DNA of 51,415 nt, from positions 1-51,415 of the forward strand of contig VFZY01000010.1 of NCBI GenBank assembly GCA_016870915.1, in the 5' to 3' direction. A program made the position numbers and the translations under genes. The DNA is from Acidobacteriota bacterium. Lineage in GTDB: Bacteria; Acidobacteriota; Terriglobia; Bryobacterales; Bryobacteraceae. The notes under the pieces were generated by a model, which searched no databases, had not been told where the DNA came from, and was given only the letters and a program-made list of their open reading frames with translations. This document shows positions 35,008-44,517 of the stretch, piece after piece (the stretch's first letter is position 1; each line of letters begins with the position of its first letter).

Positions 35008-38000
35008 TTGACTGGTCATCAACGCGTGTTGTGGACGGCTTTGCCGGTTCTTCTGCTGGGGGCCGCGCAAGCTGACGCACAGCTACTGTCATACGCCGGC
35101 GGACCCGCGACGGTTGTCAGCGGCCAGACGGTGACCACGTCGCTCGTTCAGATCTACCTGACCGCGCCCTTGGGCGGCGCTCCGATTTCGGTCAGCAGCA
35201 GCAATCCGGCGGTTCTTTCGGTTCCCTCCGTGGTGACTATTCCGGAAGGAGCCAACCGGGTGTTCTTCCCAATCACAGCCAGTATGGTTGCCGCCCATAC
35301 GCTGGTCACCGTGACAGCAAGCACGCCCCAAAACGTCAAGACCTTCAACGTCACGGTTATTCCCATGGCGGTGGCCAGCGTTGTTGTCCCTCCCACCTCC
35401 CTCGGAGGCCGCGTCCTCACCGCCTCGAATCTGGTGATTCTGAACGGCAAAGCGCCCGCCGCGGGCTTCCCTGTGACGCTGGCAAGCTCGAACACGGCGG
35501 TGGTCACGGTGGCTCCGGCCACACTGACCGTTCCGGCCGGCTTGGACCGAACCAACTTCACCATTACCACGGCGCCGGTAGCGGTGGATGCATCGGCCAC
35601 AATTACAGCCACGGGCGGCGGCATCACCAGGAGTGCCTCGATAACCGTGACGGCTCCGGCTCCCAGTTCGTTGACGTTGGGGCAGACCGGCATTCTGGGT
35701 GGGCTGACGGTGGCCAACAATCGTGTGCTGTTGAATGCGGCGGCGCCGGCGGGTGGCTCGGCGATCACCTTGGCCAGCAGCGATCCGGCCGCGGTTCCGG
35801 TACCCGATGTTCTGGTCATTCCGGCCGGCGCGACCCAGGGTACTTTCAACATCGTGACCAGCGCGGTGGCGGCGCCGGTGGCGGCTATCATCAGCGCCAC
35901 GGGCAACGGCGTCACCAGGACGGCTACGCTCACGGTGGGTCCGCTCACGCTGAATTCGGTGACGGTATCGAACGCTTCTCCCGGCGGCGGCATTACAGTG
36001 AACGGGAATCAGGTGTTCCTGAACGGCCCGGCGCCCGCCGGCGGCGTGACGGTTGCCCTGGGAAGCTCGAACCCCGCCCTGATCGTCCCGCCCTCGGTTC
36101 TGGTTCCGGCCGGGGCCTCGTCGGCGAGCTTCAGCTTCACAACGGGTGTGGTGGCAGCAGCTACTCCGGTGGTCATCACCGCCAGTTTCATGGGCATCGA
36201 CCGGACCGCGAATGTCACCGTGACTCCCGCGGCGCTGACCTTGGTGACAATACCCTCGTCGATTGTGGGCGGCAATAGTACCGCTACGCCGGCGGTAACC
36301 CTTTCGGGCATCGCACCCGCCACGGGCGCCGTGGTGGCTCTTTCCAGTTCGAACCCCGCGGTGGCCTCCGTGCCGGCATCGGTCACGGTGCTTTCCGGGG
36401 CCACAACCGCGACTTTCACCATCACCACAACCGCTGTTACAGCGGCCACGCCGGTGACAATCACGGCCAACTACCTGGGTGTCAACAGGACCGCGACGAT
36501 CAACGTTCAGCCGGTGCTGATCAGCCAGTTCACCGCGTCGGCGAATACCGTGGGTGGCCGGGTGACACAGGACGGCAATCCGCTCTATCTCAACGGCCCG
36601 GCGCCACCCGGCGGCGTGACCGTGACGGTGACCAGTTCCAACCCTGCGGCCCTGGTTGCGGAGAACCTGACGATTCCGGAGGGTTCGACGTCCGGACGCG
36701 TTCGCCTGACGGCGATTGCCGTGCCCACGGACACGGTGGTGACGGTGACGGCGACCCTCGGGTCCAGCACCAAGACAGCAAATGTCACGGTCAAGGCTTC
36801 AGTTCCCAACGCCTTGCTGCTTTCCCGGCAGAGCATTGTGGGGGGCACGAATACGGGAAGCAACCGCATCATCCTATCCGGCACGGCAATCGCCGGCGGA
36901 CAGCCAATGACGGTGACCAGTTCCAACCCGGCCGCGGCCACCGCGCCCGCCACTGTGACCGTAGCAGCCGGGGCGTCATGGGTTGACTTCAACATCACGA
37001 CATTTCCGGTGACGGAAACAACGCCGGTGACCTTCACTGTGACCTACGGCGCCGTCTCGGTGACGGCCACCGCCAACATCACACCGGTGATCGGCCTCAC
37101 TTCGGTGAACCTGACGCAGCCGCAGGCGACGGGCCCGGGAACGCTCCCCGGCAACCAGTTGGTGCTCAATGGCCCGCTGGCGGTTGCGGGAACGGTCACT
37201 CTGAGCAGCAGCAATCCGAGCGTTGCCAGTGTGCCCGCCTCGGTGAGCATCCCCGCCAATGCCACTTCGGGAACGTTCACCGTGACGCTGAACACCGTGG
37301 CGGCACCCACCAACATCGTCATCTCCGCCACCTATGGCGGCGTGACGCGGCAGGCGAACCTTACGGTGAATCCGGTGGTGGATCTGACAACGCTTACGCT
37401 GGCGCAGCCGCAGGTGCTCGGCGGCACCACGTTGAATGGCAACAGCTTGGGCCTGAACGTGGCTGCTTTTGGCGCCGGATTCGCGGTTTCTCTCTCCAGT
37501 TCGAACCCGTCGGTGGCCTCGGTTCCGGCGTCGGTGACCGTGCCCTCGGGCGCGTCCTCGGCTCTGTTCAGCATCACGACCAGCCCGGTGGCGGCGCACA
37601 CCGATGTGGTGATCACGGCAACAGCGGGCACAACGGTGCGAACAGTCACGCTGACGGTGACCGAAAGCGTAACGTTGACTGCCCTGTTGCTGGCACAGCC
37701 GGGATTGGTGGGCGGCAACTCCTTACCAGGAAATCAGGTGATTCTGAGCGGGCCCGCTCCGTCGAGTACGGCGGTCCAGCTTGCCAGTTCCAACCCGGCC
37801 GCCCAGACTCCCGCCGAGGTAATCGTGCCCACGGGACAGAGTTCAGCGGCATTCACCATCACCTCAAGCGTGGTGACGGCCCCGATGGACCTGGTGATCA
37901 CAGCCACACTCGGCGCCACCAGCCGCACAGCGAATCTGTCGCTGGCCACGCCGACTCTGCTTTCTTCGATAAGCCTGATCCAGGCATCGATTACGGGCGG

Positions 38001-38730
38001 ACTCACGCTCAGCGGCAGCCAGGTGGTGCTGACGGAACCGGCGCCGGCCGGCGGCTACGTAGTGGCTCTCGCCAGTTCGAACACGGCTGTGGCCACCGTA
38101 CCGGCCAATGTCACAGTGCCTGCCGGGGCCACAACGGCCACCTTCACCATCACCACCAACCCCACGGCCTCCAACGCCGCGGCTGTCATCACGGCAACGG
38201 CAGGCAGCGGCGTGCGATCACAGACTTTGACGGTCACGCCACCACAACTGGTGAGCGTGACGCTGGCTGAGCCTTTGGCCTCGGCGCAATCGAGTTTCGG
38301 CGGCAATGCAGTGACATTAAACGTACCGGCCCCGGCGAGTGGGACGACGGTTGCATTGAGCAGTTCGAACGCGGCCGTAACGGTTCCGGCGAGCGTGGTT
38401 GTTCCCGCCGGCGCAACAACCGCCACATTCAACATCAGTGTGGGTAGCCTTGCCGCCAACGGAACCGCCACGATCACGGCAACGCTGGCTGGCGGCAGCC
38501 AGACCGCTCTGCTGAACCTTCAGGTGGTTCGGCTCTCATTCATCAACCCGTTGTCGAACATATCAAGCGGGCGCACATCCACCATCAACGAAGTACACCT
38601 TACGGGCCCGGCGCCCGCGGGTGGAGCTCTCGTCCAATTGAGCGTCACGCGGCCTGAAGTCTTCAATTCTCCGCCAGTTTCAGTGTTGATTCCCGAGGGC
38701 CAGACCAAGGCGTCATTCACCCTAACATAA
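35008..38730 (+). CDS. Giant Ig-like repeat surface protein, segment 1 (signal peptide and 13 repeats)
   Basis: TTG 35008 with GAGGAG at 34995-35000 is preferred over the far-upstream GTG-type start at 34873, which would put 45 odd residues before the signal peptide (TGHQRVLWTALPVLLLGAAQADAQ). The mature part is 13 tandem units of about 93-96 residues, each with a GG..N..(V/L)xLNGPAPAGG opening, an LSSSNPAVASVPASVTVPAGATSATFTITT core and an ATxxGxxRTATLTV end. This is a bacterial Ig-like/Calx-beta-type fold, usual for long surface adhesins. Segment 1 stops at TAA 38728, but the same repeat continues one frame over from about 38721, so a base was lost near 38722-38724. Confidence 0.75.
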   Translation: MTGHQRVLWTALPVLLLGAAQADAQLLSYAGGPATVVSGQTVTTSLVQIYLTAPLGGAPISVSSSNPAVLSVPSVVTIPEGANRVFFPITASMVAAHTLVTVTASTPQNVKTFNVTVIPMAVASVVVPPTSLGGRVLTASNLVILNGKAPAAGFPVTLASSNTAVVTVAPATLTVPAGLDRTNFTITTAPVAVDASATITATGGGITRSASITVTAPAPSSLTLGQTGILGGLTVANNRVLLNAAAPAGGSAITLASSDPAAVPVPDVLVIPAGATQGTFNIVTSAVAAPVAAIISATGNGVTRTATLTVGPLTLNSVTVSNASPGGGITVNGNQVFLNGPAPAGGVTVALGSSNPALIVPPSVLVPAGASSASFSFTTGVVAAATPVVITASFMGIDRTANVTVTPAALTLVTIPSSIVGGNSTATPAVTLSGIAPATGAVVALSSSNPAVASVPASVTVLSGATTATFTITTTAVTAATPVTITANYLGVNRTATINVQPVLISQFTASANTVGGRVTQDGNPLYLNGPAPPGGVTVTVTSSNPAALVAENLTIPEGSTSGRVRLTAIAVPTDTVVTVTATLGSSTKTANVTVKASVPNALLLSRQSIVGGTNTGSNRIILSGTAIAGGQPMTVTSSNPAAATAPATVTVAAGASWVDFNITTFPVTETTPVTFTVTYGAVSVTATANITPVIGLTSVNLTQPQATGPGTLPGNQLVLNGPLAVAGTVTLSSSNPSVASVPASVSIPANATSGTFTVTLNTVAAPTNIVISATYGGVTRQANLTVNPVVDLTTLTLAQPQVLGGTTLNGNSLGLNVAAFGAGFAVSLSSSNPSVASVPASVTVPSGASSALFSITTSPVAAHTDVVITATAGTTVRTVTLTVTESVTLTALLLAQPGLVGGNSLPGNQVILSGPAPSSTAVQLASSNPAAQTPAEVIVPTGQSSAAFTITSSVVTAPMDLVITATLGATSRTANLSLATPTLLSSISLIQASITGGLTLSGSQVVLTEPAPAGGYVVALASSNTAVATVPANVTVPAGATTATFTITTNPTASNAAAVITATAGSGVRSQTLTVTPPQLVSVTLAEPLASAQSSFGGNAVTLNVPAPASGTTVALSSSNAAVTVPASVVVPAGATTATFNISVGSLAANGTATITATLAGGSQTALLNLQVVRLSFINPLSNISSGRTSTINEVHLTGPAPAGGALVQLSVTRPEVFNSPPVSVLIPEGQTKASFTLT

Positions 38731-40583
38731 CAACGCTCTGGGTACCCTCACTCACCACGGCCACATGGTCCGCCAGGTGGCTTGGCAGAACGGTCACCGC
38801 CAACCAGAACGTCCAGCCGCTCACCGTGTTGAGCTTCTACATGACCTCGACCGTCCGCGGCGGCCAGGTTCTTGCCGGCAACACGGTCACTCTGAGCGGG
38901 GCCGCGCCTCCGGGCGGCGCCGTCGTCGAGATCACAAGCTCCAACCCGGCCGCCGCCAGCGGCCCGGCCTCGATCACACTTCCCGAAGGGCAGATCATCT
39001 CGAGCGCGTTCAACGTCGACACGCAGATCGTGCCGGCGGACACCGAAGTGGTGTTCACCGCCACCTACAACGGAAGCTCCAAGACCAAGACGATCACCGT
39101 GCAAGCATCGTCCCTGACATCGGTGGAACTGATCCCCAGCACAGTGGTGGGCGGCACCACCTCCACGGCAAACCGGCTGAACTTCACTTTCGCGCCGCAG
39201 TCGCCGGTGACAATCAACCTCACCAGCTCGAATCCGGCACTGGCCACGGTACCGCCAGCGGTGATTCTGAGTCCGCCGAACTCGTTTGTGACGTTCAATA
39301 TCTCCACATCCGCGACGCCCGACTTCACGCCGGTCACGATCACTGCCACCAGTGGAGTATCGGTCAAGACCGCGGTGCTCACCGTTGGGCCCGTTGGAGT
39401 GAGTGGCGTTACGCTGTCTCAATCGAACGTAGCCGGCGGCCTCACCATCGGCGGGAACCTGGTGAACCTGAGCGGTAACGCTCTGGCCGGCGGAGCCGTG
39501 GTGAACATGTCGAGTTCGAACCCGGCGCTGGTTTCGGTTCCGGCGACGGTGACGGTTCCAGGCGGGGCGAGTTCGGCGCAGTTCTCATTCACGACAGGCG
39601 TTGCGGCCGCGGCCACCAGTGTCACCATCACGGCCACCCTGGGCACCACCGTGCAGACCGCGACAGTGACGGTGGGTCCCACCGCTCTGATCTCCATGTC
39701 GGCTCCGGCATCTCTGATCAGCGGCGCCTCTTCGAACGCCGGTCTGGTGACTCTCAACGGCCCGGCGCCGGCCGGCGGGATTACTGTGGCTCTGTCGAGT
39801 TCGAATACAGCAGCCGCCACAGTTCCAGCCTCGGTGGTTGTGCCGCAGGGCGCCAGTTCAGCCAATTTTACGGTGACCGCGGCCCCGACGGTCTCGGCCG
39901 TCAGCACGACGATCACCGCCAGCTACGACGGTGTGACGCGCACCGCCACCGTGAACGTGGCACCAGCCACGTTGGTATCGCTCCTGATGTCCAGCCAGGT
40001 GGTGGGAGGCAATACCACGACTAATAGTTCAGTCACTATCAACGCCCCGGCCTCGGCGGGCGGCGTGACAGTGAACCTCGCGAGCAACAACGCCGCCCTG
40101 ACAGTGCCTCCCACGGTTGTGATTCCGGAAGGACAGAGTTCAACCACCTTCACGGTAAACACAACTCCGGTCAGCACCACGGCAGTGGTGACTGTGACGG
40201 CGACGCTCGGTTCCACGACACGCACGGCCACGGTGAACGTGCAACCCCTGCAGGTATCCCATTTCACGATGACGCAATCGAGCGTTGGCGGAGGCGGCAC
40301 GGTGCTCCGGAACTACGTGCAACTCAACGCCCTGGCGCCCTCGGGCGGTGTGACAGTGAATCTCTCAAGCTCGCACCCAGGGGTGCTGACCGTGCCGGCT
40401 TCCATTGTGATCCCGGCCGGATCCGGCTCAGCAGCGTTCACAATCTCGACAACGCCAGTTGGCACCGCGGTTCCGGTGACCATCACCGCGACATACGGCA
40501 CTTCCTCAAAGACCACGGTGTTCACCGTGGACATAATCCGTCTGCTCTCGTTCGCGATGTTTGAGACCGGCAAGGAAGATTGA
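38724..40583 (+). CDS. Giant Ig-like repeat surface protein, segment 2 (6 repeats)
   Basis: Continues the reading of segment 1 after the frameshift (NITTLWVPSLTTATWSARWLGRTVTANQNVQ) and adds six more units, for example SFYMTSTVRGGQVLAGNTVTLSGAAPPGG and SHFTMTQSSVGGGGTVLRNYVQLNALAPSGG. It has no own signal peptide or ribosome-binding site; an internal GTG at 38826 would start mid-repeat. It ends at an in-frame TGA (40581-40583) inside what should be the next unit. It is interpreted as the middle part of one long gene, not as an independent gene. Confidence 0.7.
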   Translation, partial: NITTLWVPSLTTATWSARWLGRTVTANQNVQPLTVLSFYMTSTVRGGQVLAGNTVTLSGAAPPGGAVVEITSSNPAAASGPASITLPEGQIISSAFNVDTQIVPADTEVVFTATYNGSSKTKTITVQASSLTSVELIPSTVVGGTTSTANRLNFTFAPQSPVTINLTSSNPALATVPPAVILSPPNSFVTFNISTSATPDFTPVTITATSGVSVKTAVLTVGPVGVSGVTLSQSNVAGGLTIGGNLVNLSGNALAGGAVVNMSSSNPALVSVPATVTVPGGASSAQFSFTTGVAAAATSVTITATLGTTVQTATVTVGPTALISMSAPASLISGASSNAGLVTLNGPAPAGGITVALSSSNTAAATVPASVVVPQGASSANFTVTAAPTVSAVSTTITASYDGVTRTATVNVAPATLVSLLMSSQVVGGNTTTNSSVTINAPASAGGVTVNLASNNAALTVPPTVVIPEGQSSTTFTVNTTPVSTTAVVTVTATLGSTTRTATVNVQPLQVSHFTMTQSSVGGGGTVLRNYVQLNALAPSGGVTVNLSSSHPGVLTVPASIVIPAGSGSAAFTISTTPVGTAVPVTITATYGTSSKTTVFTVDIIRLLSFAMFETGKED

Positions 40584-41465
40584 GTGTTGCACCTGCTCAA
40601 TAAGGCAGTCGGTGGGCTGAACTACCACCTGCACCGCGTGACCCTGAACGGCCCGGCGCCGGTGGGAGGCGCGGTAGTGAATCTCACCAGCGCGAATCCA
40701 TCGCTGATCGGCGTTCCCGCAACCGTCACTGTACCCGCGGGCGCCGTCCGTGCCACTTTCAATGCAACTACCCAAGAAGTGGTGGCCAACACCAACGTGG
40801 TCGTGACCGCGTCGTACCTGGGTGAAGACCGGGCTGCGACCGTTACGCTGCTGCCCATGCCGCAGAACATTGGCTCTCTGCCACCCGGTGTGAGCGTTCA
40901 TGTGGGCTATGCGGACTACCTGCATCATGATAAGTCGGGCCTGGGTCCGAACACACCGCTCTACCTGAACGACAACAATCCCACGCACATGATGATTCCA
41001 GGCAACGATTACGACATCGATAGCTCGGTGTTGCGGATCGATAACAACAGCGGCGGGCCCCTGACGGTGGACAAGATCTATTTCGTGATGAATGGCGGCG
41101 CGGGTCCGACCTTTGACCTGTGGTCCAGTTTCACAATCCCCAACGGCTCACTGGCTACAGTGCTTCAGACCAAGGCCAGCGCGTGGAACTTCGACGGCAG
41201 CGAGTTCGGGATGCCCCTGGGATCCTGCAACAACTTCTGCGGTACGGCTCTGAACCCATGCCCCCATACGCCGCCTTTGATCAAAATGCGTGTGAACGGC
41301 CAGCCAAACGAGATCACCCTGGTGGACACGGCGCACCTGCTTACCACCGGCGGCATCGATCTGCTGGTATGCCCGGCTACCGTGGGTGGCGGTGAGTCGC
41401 TCCAATGGAGAGCGATTGGGACCACCGGCGCGTGGGATCGGGACGGCAACGGAAGCGCTCCATAG
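40584..41465 (+). CDS. Giant Ig-like repeat surface protein, segment 3 (last repeat and C-terminal domain)
   Basis: Same frame as segment 2, directly after its TGA. It completes one more unit (AVGGLNYHLHRVTLNGPAPVGG, VPATVTVPAGAVRATFNATT) and then has a non-repeat C-terminal domain of about 200 residues: SVHVGYADYLHHDKSGLGPNTPLYLND, YDIDSSVLRIDNNSGGPLTVDKIYFV, SCNNFCGTALNPCPHTPP, ending in GNGSAP. The joint between segments has about ten residues more than a normal unit around the stop, so the TGA is not a simple substitution. The C-terminal domain is unknown; no sorting signal or autotransporter barrel is visible. Confidence 0.65.
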   Translation: MLHLLNKAVGGLNYHLHRVTLNGPAPVGGAVVNLTSANPSLIGVPATVTVPAGAVRATFNATTQEVVANTNVVVTASYLGEDRAATVTLLPMPQNIGSLPPGVSVHVGYADYLHHDKSGLGPNTPLYLNDNNPTHMMIPGNDYDIDSSVLRIDNNSGGPLTVDKIYFVMNGGAGPTFDLWSSFTIPNGSLATVLQTKASAWNFDGSEFGMPLGSCNNFCGTALNPCPHTPPLIKMRVNGQPNEITLVDTAHLLTTGGIDLLVCPATVGGGESLQWRAIGTTGAWDRDGNGSAP

Positions 41466-41475
41466 CCTTCGGTCC

Positions 41476-41955
41476 TTACGATCAAGCACACGGGTTGCGC
41501 CAGCAAGGCATGGGTTCGGGCGTAAAAAATGACCTACCGGCATGGGCTTTGGCGTAAAAATCCCCTCTTTTCATGAGGTTGGGCGTAACTGCCGTGTGCC
41601 TGGCAGGAAGCCTGGCCGCGAGCCCCGGGACGGCTGACGGCAAGTTGTTGATTCCTTTGAGGGAAATCTCTTATGGTCAAGCACACCCTTTGTTTTCAAC
41701 GGTTTGATGAGATTTACGGTCAGGCACATGGAATTTCCGCTGAGGCACATGGTTCGCGCTCTGGGAGTCGTGTCCGTAAGCCCTTCACACTGTGGAAGTT
41801 GGCTCAAAACCGGTGTTTCCTGGCCAAAACGCCTATGAAATGATCAAAACCATAATGGTCAGAAGATGATTTGGACATGGATTGGGGTCGAGAAGAGTTC
41901 CGTCATGTGCCTGACAATAAATCTGACCCTTGACCCATGGGTTTGACCGTAAAGA
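41476..41955. repeat. Iteron-like repeat array upstream of the replication initiator gene
   Basis: Two related short repeats fill this gene-free stretch. Type 1, consensus TTACGGTCAGGCACAYGG: plus-strand copies at 41476-41493, 41671-41688, 41714-41731 and 41735-41752, and inverted copies at 41592-41609 and 41903-41920; the core CARGCACAY is kept in all. Type 2, consensus CATGGGTTYGGGCGTAAAA: 41509-41527, 41541-41559, 41572-41590 and 41936-41954; the first three are 31-32 bp apart. The stretch is also AT-richer than its surroundings. A palindrome ACCCATGGGT (41933-41942) overlaps the last copy and a TTGACC. Such arrays are where iteron-type initiators bind. Confidence 0.65.
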
Positions 41956-42014
41956 TCTAGCCCGTGGCCGAAAAAGGGTGTACAACATAGGAGCGGGGAT
42001 TTGTTCTAACCACT

Positions 42015-43634
42015 GTGGCACGAGACATCGTCAAGCCGTCTCTCCTCAACCTGTCCGTTGAAGAAGAGAACCTGGCTGCCATTCCATTCGCTGTATTGGA
42101 ACGGCGTGTCGGCAAGAAGCTCGATAAGCTGGAAGTCCGGGGAACCAAAGTACTGCCGGACGGCACCGAGCTTGAGGTTCTGTGGCAGGTTCAGGGCGAT
42201 AACGACCTGGGACTGCCCACCGAGCAGGATCTCGATATTTTCGTTGCGCTGGGCGTGTTGACGTTCCGGGGCAACTTCGAAAAGACGATTGTCTTTACCG
42301 GGCGCGAGATCGCCAAGATTCTCAACACCAACGTTCACGGGAAGTTCTACCAGCGCCTGAAGCTGGCCATGGGGCGCCTGATCGCTCTACGCTTCCGTGC
42401 CGTGGCGTCGAATGAACGCCAGGAGCATGTGAAGTGGGTGAATGTCTTCCAGGAAACAAGCTTTGCACTCGACCGCGATTCCGGCCGCTGCACGGGCACC
42501 GTCACCTGGACCGACAAGATCATCAACTCGATGGGAAGCGGCTTTTTCCGCCTGCTGGATGCCAGCCGGTACATGGAGCTGGATGGCATTACGGCCAAGC
42601 ACCTGTACCGTTTTCTCACCGTTGCGTTTGAAAAGACCGACACGATTTTTATCGATGCGCGGAAGCTCGCGACGGAGCATCTGGGCATTCTGACGCCGCC
42701 GCAGTACCTCTCGCGTTTGATGCAGACGCTGGAGCCGGCCTTTGAGCAGTTGATCCGCGTGGAGGTTCTGGGCGGTTACCATGTCGCTTCGGCCGAGGAG
42801 TGGCGGATCGCGTTGAGACGCCATCCCGCGTATGTGCCTGAACGTAAGGCGCTGCTGCTGGAAGCTCCCGGCAAGGATCCGGAGACATTGCGTGCGCATT
42901 GCCAGCGCCAGTTGGAGCAGGGCGGCCTTGCGACACGCGTCGCCGCGGCGTACTGTTCTTCCGCTGAAACACACGCCGATTTCTATGGCTTTGACCGCGC
43001 CGGGCGTCTGCTGCGGGGCATGATCGACAATGGCGTCATCTCGCACGTGGCGGTGTCGGTTGTACGGCGCGCGCTGGACCTGCTTTCGATGAACGCCGAA
43101 GTGCCGAAGCTGGAAGCGCGCGAGACGCTCGATCTCATCGAGATCGCGCTCGATGTGTGTGAGCAGAAAAAGCGGTCGCGCGAGAATCTGAAGAACGCCG
43201 GGGGCCTGTTGATCAAGCTGATCAAGGACCCGGAAGCACGCAAGCGCATGGTGGGTGAAGGCACCGAGGAGTCTCTCAAGGAGAACTACCGGCGCCGGGA
43301 AGAAGCATCGCGGCGCCAGCGCCACGAAGAAGAAGAGCGGGAGTTGATTCTGGAATACGAACAGTTCCGCGAATCGATGGCCACGCACATCTTCGCCGAG
43401 CTCACCGATGCCCGCAAGGCCACACTACGCCAGGAGAAAGCGGCTTTGTTTTCACACCAGGAACGGTTCCTGCGGCTGGGTGAAGAAGCCCAGCAGCGCG
43501 AGATTGAGCAAGCGATTCTGCTCGATTTGGCGCGGCAGGAAGTGGCTCCGTTCGAGAAATGGCGGCTGCGCCGGCGGGCTCAGCAGGCGGTGCTGCCGTT
43601 TATCGAAGAAACGGCTCAGTGGGCCAAGGCTTGA
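42015..43634 (+). CDS. Plasmid-type replication initiator (RPA/RepA-like)
   Basis: A 539-residue protein with the winged-helix order of replication initiator protein A: LPTEQDLDIFVALGVLTF, REIAKILNTNVHGKFYQRLKLAMGRLIALRFRAV, VNVFQETSFALDRDSGRCTGTVTW, FFRLLDASRYMELDGITAKHLYRFLTVAFEKTDTIFIDARKLATEHLGI and QYLSRLMQTLEPAFEQL. The last 150 residues are a charged helical/coiled-coil region (SLKENYRRREEASRRQRHEEEERELI). The start is GTG 42015 without a close Shine-Dalgarno. The iteron-like array lies directly upstream, so autoregulation and origin binding are likely. The 3' end overlaps the opposing glycosyltransferase by 19 bp. It sits in chromosomal DNA 7 kb from recA, which is unusual for this family. 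Confidence 0.7.
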   Translation: MARDIVKPSLLNLSVEEENLAAIPFAVLERRVGKKLDKLEVRGTKVLPDGTELEVLWQVQGDNDLGLPTEQDLDIFVALGVLTFRGNFEKTIVFTGREIAKILNTNVHGKFYQRLKLAMGRLIALRFRAVASNERQEHVKWVNVFQETSFALDRDSGRCTGTVTWTDKIINSMGSGFFRLLDASRYMELDGITAKHLYRFLTVAFEKTDTIFIDARKLATEHLGILTPPQYLSRLMQTLEPAFEQLIRVEVLGGYHVASAEEWRIALRRHPAYVPERKALLLEAPGKDPETLRAHCQRQLEQGGLATRVAAAYCSSAETHADFYGFDRAGRLLRGMIDNGVISHVAVSVVRRALDLLSMNAEVPKLEARETLDLIEIALDVCEQKKRSRENLKNAGGLLIKLIKDPEARKRMVGEGTEESLKENYRRREEASRRQRHEEEERELILEYEQFRESMATHIFAELTDARKATLRQEKAALFSHQERFLRLGEEAQQREIEQAILLDLARQEVAPFEKWRLRRRAQQAVLPFIEETAQWAKA

Positions 43635-44437
43635 TCATAGATGGCGGCCATGGTTTGGCTGGCATTGGCAAGTGTGAAGTTCCGGTGAATGAACTCCCGG
43701 CCAGCCTCGGCAAGCTTCAGCCGAAGCCCCGTGTCCTCCACCAGGGTGCGCAGCCGCGCGGCGAGTTCAACGGAGTTTCCCGGCTCAAACGTCAGCCCGG
43801 TAATCCCCTCCTGAGCCAGTTCGACGTTGCCGCCAACGCGTGAAGCAGCCACCGCGCAGCCGCACGCCATCGCCTCCATAATCGAGTTCGACAGAGCTTC
43901 TGAAAGGGACGGAAGCACGAAGATATCCAGACGGCGAAGCCACTCCGCCACCCGTGTTGTGCTGGGCCGGGTGATGACGCTGTCGCCGAGATTCAACTGC
44001 CGGGCAAGCTCGAGCACCTTCTCCACCATCACACCACTGCCCACCAGGGCGAGCTTCCAGTTGCGCCCCGCCGCGCCGGACCGGGCGAACCCTTCAACCA
44101 GCGTTTCGAGGCCCTTTTCGGGACGCATCTGGCAAACCACGCCGACGACACCCGCGGCGTCATCCAGAGCCGGCTCGGCGATCCTGGGTCCCTCAGGCTG
44201 GAACGCGGCTGTGTCAATGCCGTTGTAGCAGAGATGAATGAGGCCTTCGTTCACGCCATCTTCCACCAGGTGCGTTCGCATGGCTTCACAGTTGACGACA
44301 ATGCCATCCACCAGCCGGTCGGTCCAGCGGAGAAAGTGATGCCGTAAGCCGGGTGTGAGTGTGCGGTATGCCCGCTGGCTCGACAACACGACGGGGGCGC
44401 GGTACCAACATGCGATGGGCACCCCGAACATGTTCAT
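43616..44437 (-). CDS. GT4-family glycosyltransferase, N-terminally truncated
   Basis: C-terminal two-thirds of a GT-B glycosyltransferase (RfaB/WcaL type): VVGVVCQMRPEKGLETLVEGFAR, the donor-site EALSNSIMEAMACGCAVAASRVGGNVELAQEG (Glu of the EX7E motif) and PGNSVELAARLRTLVED. ATG 44437 is internal: family-like sequence continues in frame upstream (TLGRYIRQHGIQLVHTFDVP) to about 44497, then becomes unrelated and reaches a stop at 44537-44539. The acceptor-binding N-terminal 80-odd residues are missing, so activity is doubtful. It overlaps the repA 3' end by 19 bp, suggesting the junctions here are recent. Confidence 0.75.
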   Translation of the reverse strand: MNMFGVPIACWYRAPVVLSSQRAYRTLTPGLRHHFLRWTDRLVDGIVVNCEAMRTHLVEDGVNEGLIHLCYNGIDTAAFQPEGPRIAEPALDDAAGVVGVVCQMRPEKGLETLVEGFARSGAAGRNWKLALVGSGVMVEKVLELARQLNLGDSVITRPSTTRVAEWLRRLDIFVLPSLSEALSNSIMEAMACGCAVAASRVGGNVELAQEGITGLTFEPGNSVELAARLRTLVEDTGLRLKLAEAGREFIHRNFTLANASQTMAAIYDQALAH

Positions 44438-44517
44438 GGGAACGTCGAAGGTATGGACCAGTTGGATGCCGTGCTGCCGGATGTAGCGGCCCAGGGTGCG
44501 GGCTCCGGAGACGGCGC

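Noticed and set aside
35154-40870. Several minus-strand open frames across the Ig-like repeats
   Set aside because: They recur with the repeat period and mirror the Val/Thr-rich codons of the plus strand, so they are shadows of the repeat.
35008-41465. CRISPR or satellite DNA from the strong periodicity
   Set aside because: The period is a protein repeat of about 93-96 codons within an open frame.
41476-41955. CRISPR array
   Set aside because: Repeats are short, degenerate, in both orientations and irregularly spaced, and no cas gene is present; iterons fit better.
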